Source of the DNA: Thermicanus aegyptius DSM 12793
Lineage (GTDB): Bacteria > Bacillota > Bacilli > Thermicanales > Thermicanaceae
Assembly (NCBI RefSeq): GCF_000510645.1
Contig: NZ_KI783301.1
Coordinates: forward strand, 2,301,151 to 2,365,150
Length of the DNA: 64,000 nucleotides
Reading direction: 5' to 3'
This document shows, piece by piece, positions 27,152 to 36,047 of this stretch. The position numbers and the translations under genes are program-made. How positions within the stretch are numbered: position 1 is the first letter of the stretch; each line of letters opens with the position of its first letter. Under the pieces are notes generated by a model. That model did no database searches. It was not told where the DNA came from and saw only the letters and a program-made list of their open reading frames with translations.

Positions 27152-27661
27152 TTATTTTTCGAAGAACTTGGCGAGATCAGCCAGACGGGGATCGATCTGA
27201 TCGGTTTCACAACCGCACTCCTTCTCGTTCCGGTTCGCCCCGCATATGGGACATAACCCCTTGCAATCGGGACTGCAGAGGGGGTAGGGGGGAAGGGAGA
27301 GGAGAACCCATTCTTTCAGCGGAGGGAGGAGATCGATCTCATCCCCCGAATATCGGTTAATCTCATCTTCCTCCAGTGTGGTGGTCAGGTGATCCCCCTT
27401 TTGTGCGAAGTATTCCTGAATCGGAATGGTGAAACTCTCCCTGAGCGGCTTAAGGCAACGAGAGCAAGCCAACGTCGCATCAAACCGGAGCTCACCCTTC
27501 ATTGTCACCAACCGTTGGGTATATAACGCCTCTCCGGAGAAATGGATCTCCAATAAGGAGAGAACTCCCCGATCGTTTACCTTTTCTTGAAAGGGGAAAG
27601 AAAAAGAAAGGGGAATCGAAACTCCCGCCGCCCTCTCAAGTTCTGATCGTCTTAGCCGCAA
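27152..27661 (-). CDS. ylbN: YceD/DUF177 family protein YlbN
   Basis: 169 aa with the family's CSRC pair (ACSRCLKPL, about residue 63) and a second zinc-type set near the C-terminus ([13 protein letters not shown] and CGC). The family is linked to 23S rRNA or ribosome maturation and is nearly always encoded beside rpmF, as here. The start is a TTG with GGGGTGA upstream; no ATG fits. Confidence 0.92.
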   Translation of the reverse strand: MRLRRSELERAAGVSIPLSFSFPFQEKVNDRGVLSLLEIHFSGEALYTQRLVTMKGELRFDATLACSRCLKPLRESFTIPIQEYFAQKGDHLTTTLEEDEINRYSGDEIDLLPPLKEWVLLSLPPYPLCSPDCKGLCPICGANRNEKECGCETDQIDPRLADLAKFFEK

Positions 27662-27688
27662 AATGATTCACCCCAGACAACAATGAGT

Positions 27689-27718
27689 ATTATAACGAAG
27701 TTCCGGAACATTTGTCAA
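27689..27718 (-). promoter_or_regulatory. strong sigma-A promoter of ylbN-rpmF
   Basis: TTGACA (27713-27718), an 18-bp spacer and TATAAT (27689-27694), both hexamers perfect. The -35 overlaps the ylbL stop codon. The spacer contains the 10-bp palindrome GTTCCGGAAC (27700-27709), a possible operator. Confidence 0.85.
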
Positions 27719-28788
27719 CGTTCGCCGTTCGGCGGTAAAGAGGAAAGGTAATTCAGGGCGTCATCCAGCTTCTTCACCGGAATGATTTTAAGACCTAAGT
27801 TTAGCCTTTTGTTTGCCTCAACCGCATCTTCATAATTGGAGCGTTCACCGGGGAGAGGAGGATTGTCCGGCGCGAAGAAGATGGCCGCTCCCTTCCTCTT
27901 GGCCCCCACCACTTTATGCTGGATTCCTCCGATGGGTCCCACGGTTCCATCCATGGAGATGGTGCCCGTTCCGGCAATGGCGTATCCTTTCGTCAAGTCG
28001 CCGGGGGTAAGCTGGTTGATCAGTTCCAAGGTAAACATAAGTCCGGCGGAAGGACCACCGATGTGTTCCGTCTTAAAGTTTACTTTTTTCGAGGGAATCA
28101 CCTCCCGTTCTGTCGCAGGGGAGTAGATTCCGATCCCCACCTTTTGCCCTTCCCCTTTGATTTGCCATTCTGTTGGAAAAGGAGCCAACGGGATGGTGAT
28201 GGTCATGGGACTTCCTTCACGAAGCAGGGATAGTTCTACTTTTTCTCCTTTGCTCCTGCCCCGAAGGGCGCTGATCAACTCCTCTGCGTTCTCCACCTTC
28301 TCGCCATCGACGGCAGTAATAACATCTCCTGCTTTTAAGAGTTTCTCCGCCGGCATCCCTGGAATGATCTCCGTAACCACGGCTCCCTTATTGATCACCT
28401 GAATGGGAACGTTCGCCTTCTGAAAAGCAACGATGATGGCCGTCTGTTGGGAGTCCTTCATGACCGCTTCCTGCCGCTTGAAATATTGATTCACATCTTC
28501 ATTGGGGCTCAAGATCTGTTGCAAAGGAACCAGATCGGTGGTTGGACTAAGTTGGGCATAGAGATAAGAAAAGAGCGTTGCCCGGTCCGTCCGCACCGTC
28601 GTCATCATCAATTTCCCTTTCTCATCCCGATACCCCCCCTGCACCTGCACGATCGGAGACAACTCCAGGGCAGCTCCCGGGCTCATGGTGAAATAGGGAA
28701 GTTGAATCAAAAAAAGGGAGGCGATCACAACCACAAGAATCGGGATGGTGGTAAGCCATCTTTTTCTCATGATCATTCTAGTGCGCAT
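27715..28788 (-). CDS. ylbL: membrane-anchored PDZ/Lon-type serine protease YlbL (SepM-like)
   Basis: 357 aa. One N-terminal membrane anchor (about 10-30) is followed by an extracellular PDZ domain (about 130-205, VVTEIIPGMPAEKLLKAGD) and an S16 Lon-like protease domain with catalytic Ser in HIGGPSAGLMF and Lys in IQHKVVGAKRKG. The family trims secreted peptides and regulates division-related proteins. It overlaps ylbK by 11 nt. ylbM, usual between ylbL and ylbN, is absent. Confidence 0.93.
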   Translation of the reverse strand: MRTRMIMRKRWLTTIPILVVVIASLFLIQLPYFTMSPGAALELSPIVQVQGGYRDEKGKLMMTTVRTDRATLFSYLYAQLSPTTDLVPLQQILSPNEDVNQYFKRQEAVMKDSQQTAIIVAFQKANVPIQVINKGAVVTEIIPGMPAEKLLKAGDVITAVDGEKVENAEELISALRGRSKGEKVELSLLREGSPMTITIPLAPFPTEWQIKGEGQKVGIGIYSPATEREVIPSKKVNFKTEHIGGPSAGLMFTLELINQLTPGDLTKGYAIAGTGTISMDGTVGPIGGIQHKVVGAKRKGAAIFFAPDNPPLPGERSNYEDAVEANKRLNLGLKIIPVKKLDDALNYLSSLPPNGER

Positions 28789-29566
28789 GTTTTATCCCCC
28801 AACCTTGTATCAATGCTTCAATTTCTTTTATTTTTTCCCGGGCTGCCCGTTCTCCCTCTTGGATAATCTCTTCCACCCGTTCAAAGGAAGTGGTATCAAA
28901 ATGTCCTACATTGGGCCGGATGAGGAGATCTGCTCCGCTGGCTCGGTTCATAAAGATTTCGCGGTCCATGATATCAATGGTCTGCATAATCACTTCGAAA
29001 ATCGAACGAGCCCTTCGATTGACGGATCGATGGGAAACATCCACACCGATGACCAAATCAGCCCCCATCTCCCGGGCTGTAGGAACCGGAACCCGTTCAA
29101 TAACCCCACCGTCCACCAGAAGGCGATCTCCCATCTGCACCGGTTCAAAAATGCCGGGGATCGCAATGCTGGCTCTTACCGCTTCGTCGATCGGTCCTTC
29201 TCGGAAAACGAACCGCTCTCCTCGGGTTAAATCGGTAGCGACGACGGCGGTTGGAATGTAAAGATCTTCCAATTTCTTTCGCTGGGTGAGAAGGCGGACC
29301 ATCTCCTTGATCTTCTCCCCCTTAATGAAACCGAGACGGGGAACGGAATAGTCAAAGAGGTGTTTCTTCTTTAAGTAGATCGCCAAGCGGGATAGATGAT
29401 CCAGGTTGATTCGGTTCGCATACAGGACGCTCACAATGCTTCCCATGCTGCTTCCTACCACATAATCGATCGGAATGCCGTTTTCTTCAAAAACCTTTAA
29501 CACCCCGATATGGGCGTACCCACGCACTCCGCCGCTACCTAATGCCAAACCGATTTTAGGTCGCAT
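28778..29566 (-). CDS. ylbK: patatin-like phospholipase family protein YlbK (RssA-like)
   Basis: About 262 aa. GLALGSGGVRGYAHIGVL forms the oxyanion loop, GSSMGS holds the nucleophile Ser, and DGGV supplies the catalytic Asp. The ATG at 29566 follows GGAAGGAAGAGGG and gives the family start MRPKIGLAL; the ATG at 29605 lacks a site. The real substrate of YlbK is not known. It is divergent from ylbJ. Confidence 0.92.
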   Translation of the reverse strand: MRPKIGLALGSGGVRGYAHIGVLKVFEENGIPIDYVVGSSMGSIVSVLYANRINLDHLSRLAIYLKKKHLFDYSVPRLGFIKGEKIKEMVRLLTQRKKLEDLYIPTAVVATDLTRGERFVFREGPIDEAVRASIAIPGIFEPVQMGDRLLVDGGVIERVPVPTAREMGADLVIGVDVSHRSVNRRARSIFEVIMQTIDIMDREIFMNRASGADLLIRPNVGHFDTTSFERVEEIIQEGERAAREKIKEIEALIQGWGIKHAH

Positions 29567-29707
29567 ACCCTCTTCCTTCCCCTCTTGATAACTTCCTTGT
29601 ACCATAATTATTCTAACACACTTTATCGAAGGAACGAAGAAAAAGGGGCTTGGTCTTTTTTCTCCTTCTCTTTTGTATAAATGAAAGAAGAAAGGGGAGT
29701 GTGCGGA

Positions 29708-30925
29708 TTGAACCGGAGAGAGATCTTTTATGGAACCTTTTTAAGCATAAGTTCCCTCATCATCGTGATCAGTTTTGTTCTCTATCCCGGAGAGGTCTTT
29801 CATTCCTCATTACGGGGGCTAACAATCTGGTGGGAAGTGGTCTTCCCTGCCACCCTTCCCTTCTTCGTGGTGGCGGAACTTTTGATGGGCTTAGGTCTGG
29901 CCCACTTCTTTGGTGTCCTTTTGGAGCCGGTCATGCGTCCTCTTTTTAATGTTCCAGGCGCAGGTTCCTTCGTGCTGGCCATGGGATTTTCTTCAGGATA
30001 TCCCATGGCGGCAAAACTTACCACTCTTCTAAGGGCAAAGGGACTTATCACGAAGGGCGAGGGGGAGCGGCTCGTCGCCTTTACCACCACTTCCGATCCA
30101 CTCTTTATCTTCGGAGCGGTAGCCGTCGGATTTTTCCAACGCCCTCTCCTTGGAATCTTCCTAGCCGGGATCCATTACGTGACGGCGGTAATTGTAGGTC
30201 TCCTGATGCGCTTCCATGACCGGAGGGGAAAAGTTACTCCCGTGAAGGAACAGGAAGATTTTCTCCTGCTCCGCGCATTTCGGGCCATGAATCAGGCGAG
30301 GAGGGAAGATGGCCGCACCTTGGGGAAGCTCCTCTCCGAATCGGTCTCACGCTCTATTCAAACTCTTCTTCTCATCGGCGGTCTTATCATGATCTTTTCC
30401 GTCTTTATGAAACTGCTCGAAGTGCTTCATGTAAGCCTACTTTTAAAGTGGGCTTTCCAAGGGCTTCTCATTTTTTTTCACATTCCCCAACCTTTATCCA
30501 TCTCCCTCGTAAACGGTCTCTTTGAGGTTACTTTGGGGGTAAAAAGCGCCGCTTCCGAGGGGATCGGCATTCCCCTCATTCACCAAGTCGCCATGGCCTC
30601 TGCCATTCTCGCGTGGGGCGGGCTTTCCGTTCATGCCCAAATCGCCAGCATCTTAAGCCAGACCGACCTTTCGTATAAACCCCTTCTCGTCGCACGCCTT
30701 CTCCATGTGGGTTTGGCTACCTCCGGAACCTACCTTCTTTGGGACCGGACTCCATCGCTTTCCAACACTCCCACCGTTCCCGTTTTCTCCCGAACCTTCT
30801 CCTTGGAAGATTATTGGTGGCAGAGCGTTCTTTACTTCACCCGCTTTTTTTATCTCCTATTCGCCTTAATGATCTGCCTTGGAATCCTTCTCACCCTACA
30901 TCAGCGGCTGTTTAAAAAGGGCTGA
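29708..30925 (+). CDS. ylbJ: sporulation integral membrane protein YlbJ
   Basis: About 405 aa with eight or so hydrophobic segments and paired nucleoside-transporter-gate-like blocks (WEVVFPATLPFFVVAELLMG and GFSSGYPMAAKL). YlbJ is needed for sporulation in B. subtilis. A TTG at 29708 has AAAGGGGAG eight bases upstream; the ATG at 29681 has none. The 3' end overlaps the convergent DUF523 gene by 25 nt. Confidence 0.9.
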   Translation: MNRREIFYGTFLSISSLIIVISFVLYPGEVFHSSLRGLTIWWEVVFPATLPFFVVAELLMGLGLAHFFGVLLEPVMRPLFNVPGAGSFVLAMGFSSGYPMAAKLTTLLRAKGLITKGEGERLVAFTTTSDPLFIFGAVAVGFFQRPLLGIFLAGIHYVTAVIVGLLMRFHDRRGKVTPVKEQEDFLLLRAFRAMNQARREDGRTLGKLLSESVSRSIQTLLLIGGLIMIFSVFMKLLEVLHVSLLLKWAFQGLLIFFHIPQPLSISLVNGLFEVTLGVKSAASEGIGIPLIHQVAMASAILAWGGLSVHAQIASILSQTDLSYKPLLVARLLHVGLATSGTYLLWDRTPSLSNTPTVPVFSRTFSLEDYWWQSVLYFTRFFYLLFALMICLGILLTLHQRLFKKG

Positions 30926-31383
30926 AGCTTATTCTCCTCCGATAAATCCTTTTCCGAGAAAACCTCGACCCCGTTTCTTCTGAGGAGAGCGGCTGTAACC
31001 CCTTGACCCGGTATTTTATGGCGGGAAAAGGTGCCGTCATATGTGAGGGTTGAGCCGCAGGATGGACTCGATTCCTTGAGAACCGCCCCTTTACACCCAT
31101 ACATCCGGGCGATGCGGAGCGTTTCTTCCGCCCCTTTCAGGAAGGCATCGGTTACATCGTTCCCCTCCATATCCATCACCCTTGCCTTCCCATCGAGGAC
31201 ATCCTCCCCGCTCCCTCCAACAATCTCCGCCGGTAAACGGGGAGTAGAAAGCCCTCCCAGCTGCTCCGGGCAGGCGAGAACCGCCTTCCCCTCGCGAACC
31301 CACTGGAGGACCTTCTCCTGCAGGTTGTCCCCCCCGTCATATCTCGTCCTAAGCCCTGCAAGACAAGCGCTTACCAAGATCAT
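30901..31383 (-). CDS. DUF523 family protein
   Basis: 160 aa. Conserved family blocks are ILVSACLAG, RYDGGDN, CPEQLGGL and LKESSPSCGS. Three cysteines (in SACL, CPEQ and PSCG) are conserved in the family and could bind metal. The molecular function is not established. The start codon overlaps the stop of a small upstream reading frame (ATGA). Confidence 0.85.
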   Translation of the reverse strand: MILVSACLAGLRTRYDGGDNLQEKVLQWVREGKAVLACPEQLGGLSTPRLPAEIVGGSGEDVLDGKARVMDMEGNDVTDAFLKGAEETLRIARMYGCKGAVLKESSPSCGSTLTYDGTFSRHKIPGQGVTAALLRRNGVEVFSEKDLSEENKLQPFLNSR

Positions 31384-31523
31384 CCCGTCATCTCCTTTTC
31401 TTCGTCCATCTCCATGATCGTTTCATGCGTCAAGCCCTTTACCAACTTCATCCTCCGGCTCACGCAGGATACCCCTCCGTCATAAGGCTTTGTTCCCGTA
31501 AATGTAGATCGGGGGTGATCCAT
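31380..31523 (-). CDS. possible 47-aa small protein
   Basis: An ATG at 31523 sits four bases after AAAGGGGGG. The frame reads MDHPRSTFTGTKPYDGGVSC then a basic-to-acidic tail ending MEMDEEKEMTG, and its TGA overlaps the next gene's ATG. A perfect TATAAT -10 lies 36 bp upstream (31559-31564), without a clear -35. The coupling and strong site favour a real gene or a leader peptide. I do not recognise the sequence. Confidence 0.5.
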   Translation of the reverse strand: MDHPRSTFTGTKPYDGGVSCVSRRMKLVKGLTHETIMEMDEEKEMTG

Positions 31524-31819
31524 GATCCCCCCTTTGGATGGATGGGTGCTCTCCTTCCATTATAGAGGAAGGTTCCGGCACTGCATTGTCGTGGCGCATT
31601 TGTTCAAAACGTTTTTTAGTCCAGTGTTATGCTTATGTTCTATCAAAATGGGAGAAAAAAAGGAAGTCCCCTTAAGGAAGACTTCCGGACATTGCGCCCC
31701 TCTCCCGATCCCCCCACTCATAAGAAACAGAACCGGATCACGCCATAAGATGAACGGTTCTGTCTACATGAACGGGTTTCACGCGAAGGAGATGTCCATG
31801 ACGCCACCCCATTCATCAT
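31524..31819. other. intergenic region with two inverted repeats
   Basis: No gene is seen in these 296 bp. A terminator for the HPr-like gene lies at 31654-31686. A second inverted repeat, ACAGAACCG/CGGTTCTGT with a 19-nt loop (31727-31763), lacks a T-run and has no obvious role. Confidence 0.6.
31654..31686 (-). terminator. terminator after the HPr-like gene
   Basis: The minus strand reads GGAAGTC - 11-nt loop - GACTTCC followed by TTTTTTT. It lies about 130 bp after the HPr-like stop. Confidence 0.7.
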
Positions 31820-32104
31820 CTATGATCGCTGCTTCCGGGAATAAGAGAGGGGTTTTTCATCCATAAAGTAACGAACCACGGTGTTCAAAGCCGCCTCACT
31901 GTCGGGGCCGTGACAGATGATGGTCACTTCATCATTCTTCGCCAAACGCAGGGAATAAACGCCTAAGGGGCTCTTTAAGTTTACTTGCTTATTCTCTTTT
32001 CTAATGTGGATCTCCGATTGAAATTCATTGGAAACGGATACAATCGTGGCGATATCATTGCTCCGGAGGGGCCGATCCACCGTAATCTCCTTTTGATGTA
32101 ACAT
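31820..32104 (-). CDS. HPr/Crh-like protein lacking the active-site histidine
   Basis: 94 aa with the HPr fold: VNLKSPLGVYSLRLAKND matches the regulatory Ser46 region of HPr (here S45). The phosphocarrier site, HARPA in HPr, is replaced by RSNDI, so PEP-dependent phosphotransfer is not possible. Crh of Bacillus likewise lacks this His but keeps the Ser and acts with CcpA in carbon repression. This protein may play a similar part, or only keep the fold. A TATAAT -10 lies upstream at 32154-32159. Confidence 0.8.
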   Translation of the reverse strand: MLHQKEITVDRPLRSNDIATIVSVSNEFQSEIHIRKENKQVNLKSPLGVYSLRLAKNDEVTIICHGPDSEAALNTVVRYFMDEKPLSYSRKQRS

Positions 32105-32321
32105 CGATTTTTCCCCTTCCCTTCTCTATAGGAGTGAGTTCATGATTTCACTTATTATACACCGCTTTCAAGAAAAAATAAATAGAATATTCTTACTTAG
32201 GGATGAATTTTTTGTGAAACGAATCACATCTCCCACCCTCCGATCGCCTAGTCCTCCTTCTTTCCTGGCGCATAAGATGTAACGGCAGACGATCGAATAC
32301 CATGCGAAGAAGGGAAAAGAG

Positions 32322-33425
32322 ATGAGCAACCGCCTCGTCGGCATCCTGATCGACCCCTTGATCTATCAAGGCATTCTTCATCAGGAAAATACCCGAGAAA
32401 ACCCCCACTTTTATGAAGAAGGGGCGAAAGCGTATGGTCTTTCTCCCATCTATTTCCGACTAAAGGATCTAAGGATCCGGGAAGGAACGGTGCTTGCCCT
32501 CACCAAAGAGGGAACCCGAGTACAAAGAAGGTCCTGCCCGATCCCGGATATCATTCATAACCGGATTATTCCAAAAAATTGGAGGGAGAGGGAAGTCCTG
32601 AGACGGCTTACCCGTTCGGGAAAAAAAATCTTCAATCGAGTAAACCGCCTCTCCAAATGGTCGGTCTATCGCCTTCTTCGAAAAGAGCCTAGCCTTCATC
32701 CTCATCTTCCCCAAACCTATCTGGCCAATCGGGCCACGCTTACCCTCATGATGAACCGCTATTCCAACCTCATTTTGAAACCGGATAACGGCAGCATCGG
32801 CGAGGGGATCATGCGTTTAGAACGGAAAGGAAAAAGGTGGAATCTCAATTACCCGACTCGGTTAAGAAATGGAAGGACACGATGGAAACACATTTCTTTT
32901 ACCACCAAGATCCCCCAATTTCTCCTGAAACGTCTGCAGCAGCGGAAATATCTGGTTCAGGAAGGGATCTCCTTCGTCAAAAAAGAGGGGCGCCCTTTTG
33001 ATCTACGGGTTGCCGTCCAAAAAGAATATGGAGGAAAGTGGAAAGTAACCGGAATCGTCGCTAAAGTGGCAGCCAAGGGACATTTCCTGACCAATGTGGC
33101 GCGGGGTGGAAAATGCCACTCCTTAGAAGAGGTTTTGGCGAATCACCCTTCTCTTACTCCTGCACTGGTCGAATCCCGCCTCATCCCGCTCGCCCTTCAG
33201 GCGGCGCATCTGCTGGAAAAACAAGTCCCCTTTCTCGCCGATATGGGATTGGATATGGGATGTAACGAAGAGGGGCATCTCTATCTCATCGAAATAAACT
33301 TGAGGGACTTACGCATCACCTTCCGGAACGCCGGACTGCTGGAGGCGTGGAAGAGAGTTCACGCCACCCCCATGGCCTATGCGGCCTATCTGCTCGATCA
33401 ACAAGAAAGGAAAGCAACACCATGA
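32322..33425 (+). CDS. YheC/YheD-type spore coat-associated ATP-grasp protein
   Basis: 367 aa. Family blocks are VGILIDPL, FNRVNRLSKWSVYRLL, the ATP-grasp loop LILKPDNGSIGEGIM, RPFDLRVAVQK and the metal-binding end ADMGLDMGC...LIEINLRDLR. The family is associated with the endospore coat. Its stop overlaps the start of the glycosyltransferase gene (ATGA), so the two probably act together on the spore surface. It is rich in Arg and Lys. Confidence 0.88.
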   Translation: MSNRLVGILIDPLIYQGILHQENTRENPHFYEEGAKAYGLSPIYFRLKDLRIREGTVLALTKEGTRVQRRSCPIPDIIHNRIIPKNWREREVLRRLTRSGKKIFNRVNRLSKWSVYRLLRKEPSLHPHLPQTYLANRATLTLMMNRYSNLILKPDNGSIGEGIMRLERKGKRWNLNYPTRLRNGRTRWKHISFTTKIPQFLLKRLQQRKYLVQEGISFVKKEGRPFDLRVAVQKEYGGKWKVTGIVAKVAAKGHFLTNVARGGKCHSLEEVLANHPSLTPALVESRLIPLALQAAHLLEKQVPFLADMGLDMGCNEEGHLYLIEINLRDLRITFRNAGLLEAWKRVHATPMAYAAYLLDQQERKATP

Positions 33426-34567
33426 ATCCCCTCCTCATCCTAACCCCCGGCTCCTATCCCATTCCTTCCCCCCGAGCCAGCTCTGTGGAACTCGCCCTTT
33501 TCTCCTGGGCCTCTCTCCTTCACCCCACCATTCCCCTCACCATCGTGGGAAAAGAACCTGCCGATGAGGGAATCATGAACGGGAAAGGGGTAGGGCCATC
33601 CTTCCATTACATTCGTTGCGGGGACAAAAGGGAATATCTCATGAAGAGCATTGAAGTGATACGGAGAGAGAAGCCGAAGATCATTCAGGTGGAGAATCGC
33701 CCCCACTTCCTTCCTGCCCTGAAAAAAAACTTTCCGGAGATCCCCCTCCTGCTCTCCCTTCACTCCTTCACCTTTCTTCGGTCCGATTCCATTTCCCCTT
33801 CCCTGCGATCCCAGTCTCTAAAGTTGGCCGACGCCATACTCGTAAACAGCCACGCACTAAAAAGGCTCCTCGTCCGCCAACATGCGGAGATCGGGGAGAA
33901 AATCGAAGTGATTCCCCTGGGGGTTGATGCGGATCGCTTTCATCCCCTCCCAGAGGATGAACGGCAAAGGAGAAGAAGGAAGTTTCTTCATGGAAGTGAA
34001 TGGAATCGACCCATCCTCCTCTATGTAGGTCGGCTCATCCCCCAGAAGGGCGTTCACCTCCTGCTTCAAGCGGTAAAAAGGCTTCAAATGGAGAAACTGG
34101 CGGTTCTCCTCCTCATCGCAGGGGGAAATAAATATGGAATTAATCAGGAAACCCCCTATGTTTCCCATTTAAAACGGGAAGCCGTTTCTCTAAAAGACTC
34201 CGTTCGTTTTCTTCCTTATATCCCCCACGATGAAATTCATCAGCTTTACCCGGCAGCCGATCTCTTTCTCATGCCTTCCATCGGGTTTGAAGCCTTCGGT
34301 CTCGTCAACCTGGAGGCTATGTCGTCGTGCCTCCCGGTGGTGGCCAGTCGGAACGGCGGGATCCGGGAAATCATCCGGCATGAAAAAGAAGGCCTTCTGG
34401 TTCCCATCGGAGAGCCGGAGCCCATCGTTCAAGCGGTAAAAACCCTTCTTCTCAATCCCCCGTTGGCAAAAGAGATGGGAAACCGGGGGAGAAAGAGGGT
34501 GAAAGCCCATTTTACATGGCATCATGTCGCCCATCGGATGCGTCGGGTCTATGGGCGCTTCCTATAA
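33422..34567 (+). CDS. GT4-family glycosyltransferase (CotSA-like)
   Basis: 381 aa with a GT-B fold. LLYVGRLIPQKGVHLLL starts the C-terminal domain, and the donor-binding block is MPSIGFEAFGLVNLEAMSSC followed by VPIGEPE. The ATG at 33422 overlaps the YheC/D stop. Coupling to a coat gene suggests a spore-coat polysaccharide role, as for CotSA; the sugar is unknown. A longer frame from 33347 overlaps the previous gene and has no better start. Confidence 0.88.
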   Translation: MNPLLILTPGSYPIPSPRASSVELALFSWASLLHPTIPLTIVGKEPADEGIMNGKGVGPSFHYIRCGDKREYLMKSIEVIRREKPKIIQVENRPHFLPALKKNFPEIPLLLSLHSFTFLRSDSISPSLRSQSLKLADAILVNSHALKRLLVRQHAEIGEKIEVIPLGVDADRFHPLPEDERQRRRRKFLHGSEWNRPILLYVGRLIPQKGVHLLLQAVKRLQMEKLAVLLLIAGGNKYGINQETPYVSHLKREAVSLKDSVRFLPYIPHDEIHQLYPAADLFLMPSIGFEAFGLVNLEAMSSCLPVVASRNGGIREIIRHEKEGLLVPIGEPEPIVQAVKTLLLNPPLAKEMGNRGRKRVKAHFTWHHVAHRMRRVYGRFL

Positions 34568-34589
34568 GCTTTTTTCTGTTCAGCCCTCC

Positions 34590-35807
34590 CTAACTTTCCG
34601 TTTTAAGGCGAGCTTTCTCCATCTTGTCCCGAACTTGCAACCGTACCCAGAAGAGATTTAGGAGGAGAACAACGGTAGCCATGATAAAGACGCTCGCCGC
34701 TCCAAATTGGTCCGCCACCCATCCCCCCAGGATCGGGCCGGCCATATTCCCGATAAACGTCGCACTGTTGGCATAGCCGAAGGTCCGGCTTTCCATCCCC
34801 TCGGGTGAAAAATGGCGAATTAACGCATTGACGGAGGGCATTAGCCCTCCCACGGATAAGCCGAATAAGAAGCGGAAAAGGATCAATTGCCAGATGGATG
34901 TGACGAAAGCATGGGGCAGGGTGAAAAGGACGGCGGCTACCAGAGAATAAAAGAGAACATGCTGACTTCCCACCTTATCCCCTAAACGGCCTAAAAAAGG
35001 TGAGGCAAACATGTTGGCCACCCCGGTGGCGGCGATCACCAAGCCGGCAAAGAAAGCAACATATTGGGGATGTCCCAAGAGGTTCTCCGCATAAATGGCC
35101 ATGATCGGCATGGTGCTAATGATGGAAAATTGGATCAGCATGCCGGTTCCGAATAAAGCAGGAAGAGGCTTCGTCTCCATGATCTTCTTGAAATCTTTGA
35201 CGAAGCCTTCTCCCTGATGTTTCCCCCGTACCGGCTTGTTCACCTCTTTCACAAAAAATAGAACAAGAAGAGTTCCGATAAAGAGGGATGTTCCGGTGAC
35301 ATAAAAAATGTTTCGAAATCCGATAAAATCGGCCAATAAGCCCCCCAGCGCAGGTCCCAGAATCGTTCCGGCCACACCGCCCGATTGAAGAACCCCCAGG
35401 GCAAAGCCTACCCTTTCACGGGGCGTATTGGTGGAAACGAGGGCAATGGATGCGGGGATAAAACCGGAGATCATCCCATTTAGCAAACGTAAGATGAGAA
35501 GCTGTTCCGGTGAAGTTACAAATCCCATCGCCCCCGTAATGAGGGCCATGCCGAGGCCGGACCTGAGAATCATGACCCGACGCCCAATTTTATCCGCCAA
35601 ATTCCCCCAGATGGGGGAGAATAAAAAAGCCGTTAAGAAATTGGCCCCAAAGATAATTCCGGTCCATAAATGAAGATTCCCCTCAGCGCTGACCCCTAGG
35701 TCTTTCTGCAAAAAGAGGGGAAGAAACGGCATGATCTGTTGCATCGCTCCTAATACAAAAAAATTGGCGACCCATAAGACGATCAGGTTTCTCTTCCATA
35801 TCTCCAT
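34590..35807 (-). CDS. MFS multidrug-type exporter
   Basis: 405 aa, 12 hydrophobic segments. Motif A reads WGNLADKIGRRVMIL after TM2, and motif C, typical of antiporters, reads GVLQSGGVAGTILGPALGGLL in TM5. A repeat of motif A (FLGRLGDKVGSQ) follows TM8. It resembles MdtG/YttB-type drug exporters. The substrate cannot be inferred. It is convergent with the glycosyltransferase. Confidence 0.88.
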   Translation of the reverse strand: MEIWKRNLIVLWVANFFVLGAMQQIMPFLPLFLQKDLGVSAEGNLHLWTGIIFGANFLTAFLFSPIWGNLADKIGRRVMILRSGLGMALITGAMGFVTSPEQLLILRLLNGMISGFIPASIALVSTNTPRERVGFALGVLQSGGVAGTILGPALGGLLADFIGFRNIFYVTGTSLFIGTLLVLFFVKEVNKPVRGKHQGEGFVKDFKKIMETKPLPALFGTGMLIQFSIISTMPIMAIYAENLLGHPQYVAFFAGLVIAATGVANMFASPFLGRLGDKVGSQHVLFYSLVAAVLFTLPHAFVTSIWQLILFRFLFGLSVGGLMPSVNALIRHFSPEGMESRTFGYANSATFIGNMAGPILGGWVADQFGAASVFIMATVVLLLNLFWVRLQVRDKMEKARLKTES

Positions 35808-36047
35808 TCCCTTTCACTCCTTCTCCCTCTATTATATTTCGTTCTACGAACTATTCAAGTAGGCGAATATCATTTTCTACTTTTTCCGGTCTCTTTTCCG
35901 TTCCTTTATCAGGAGTTCTTCCTCCTCTGGGGACTTCTAAAGATTATATTCCTCTTTATTCTTTCGTGCAACGAAAAAAAGTTCCTTTTGGGGTACAAAA
36001 GTTCTATAATAAAGGAAACAGGCACCGCAAAGAAAGGAGTGATCCAA

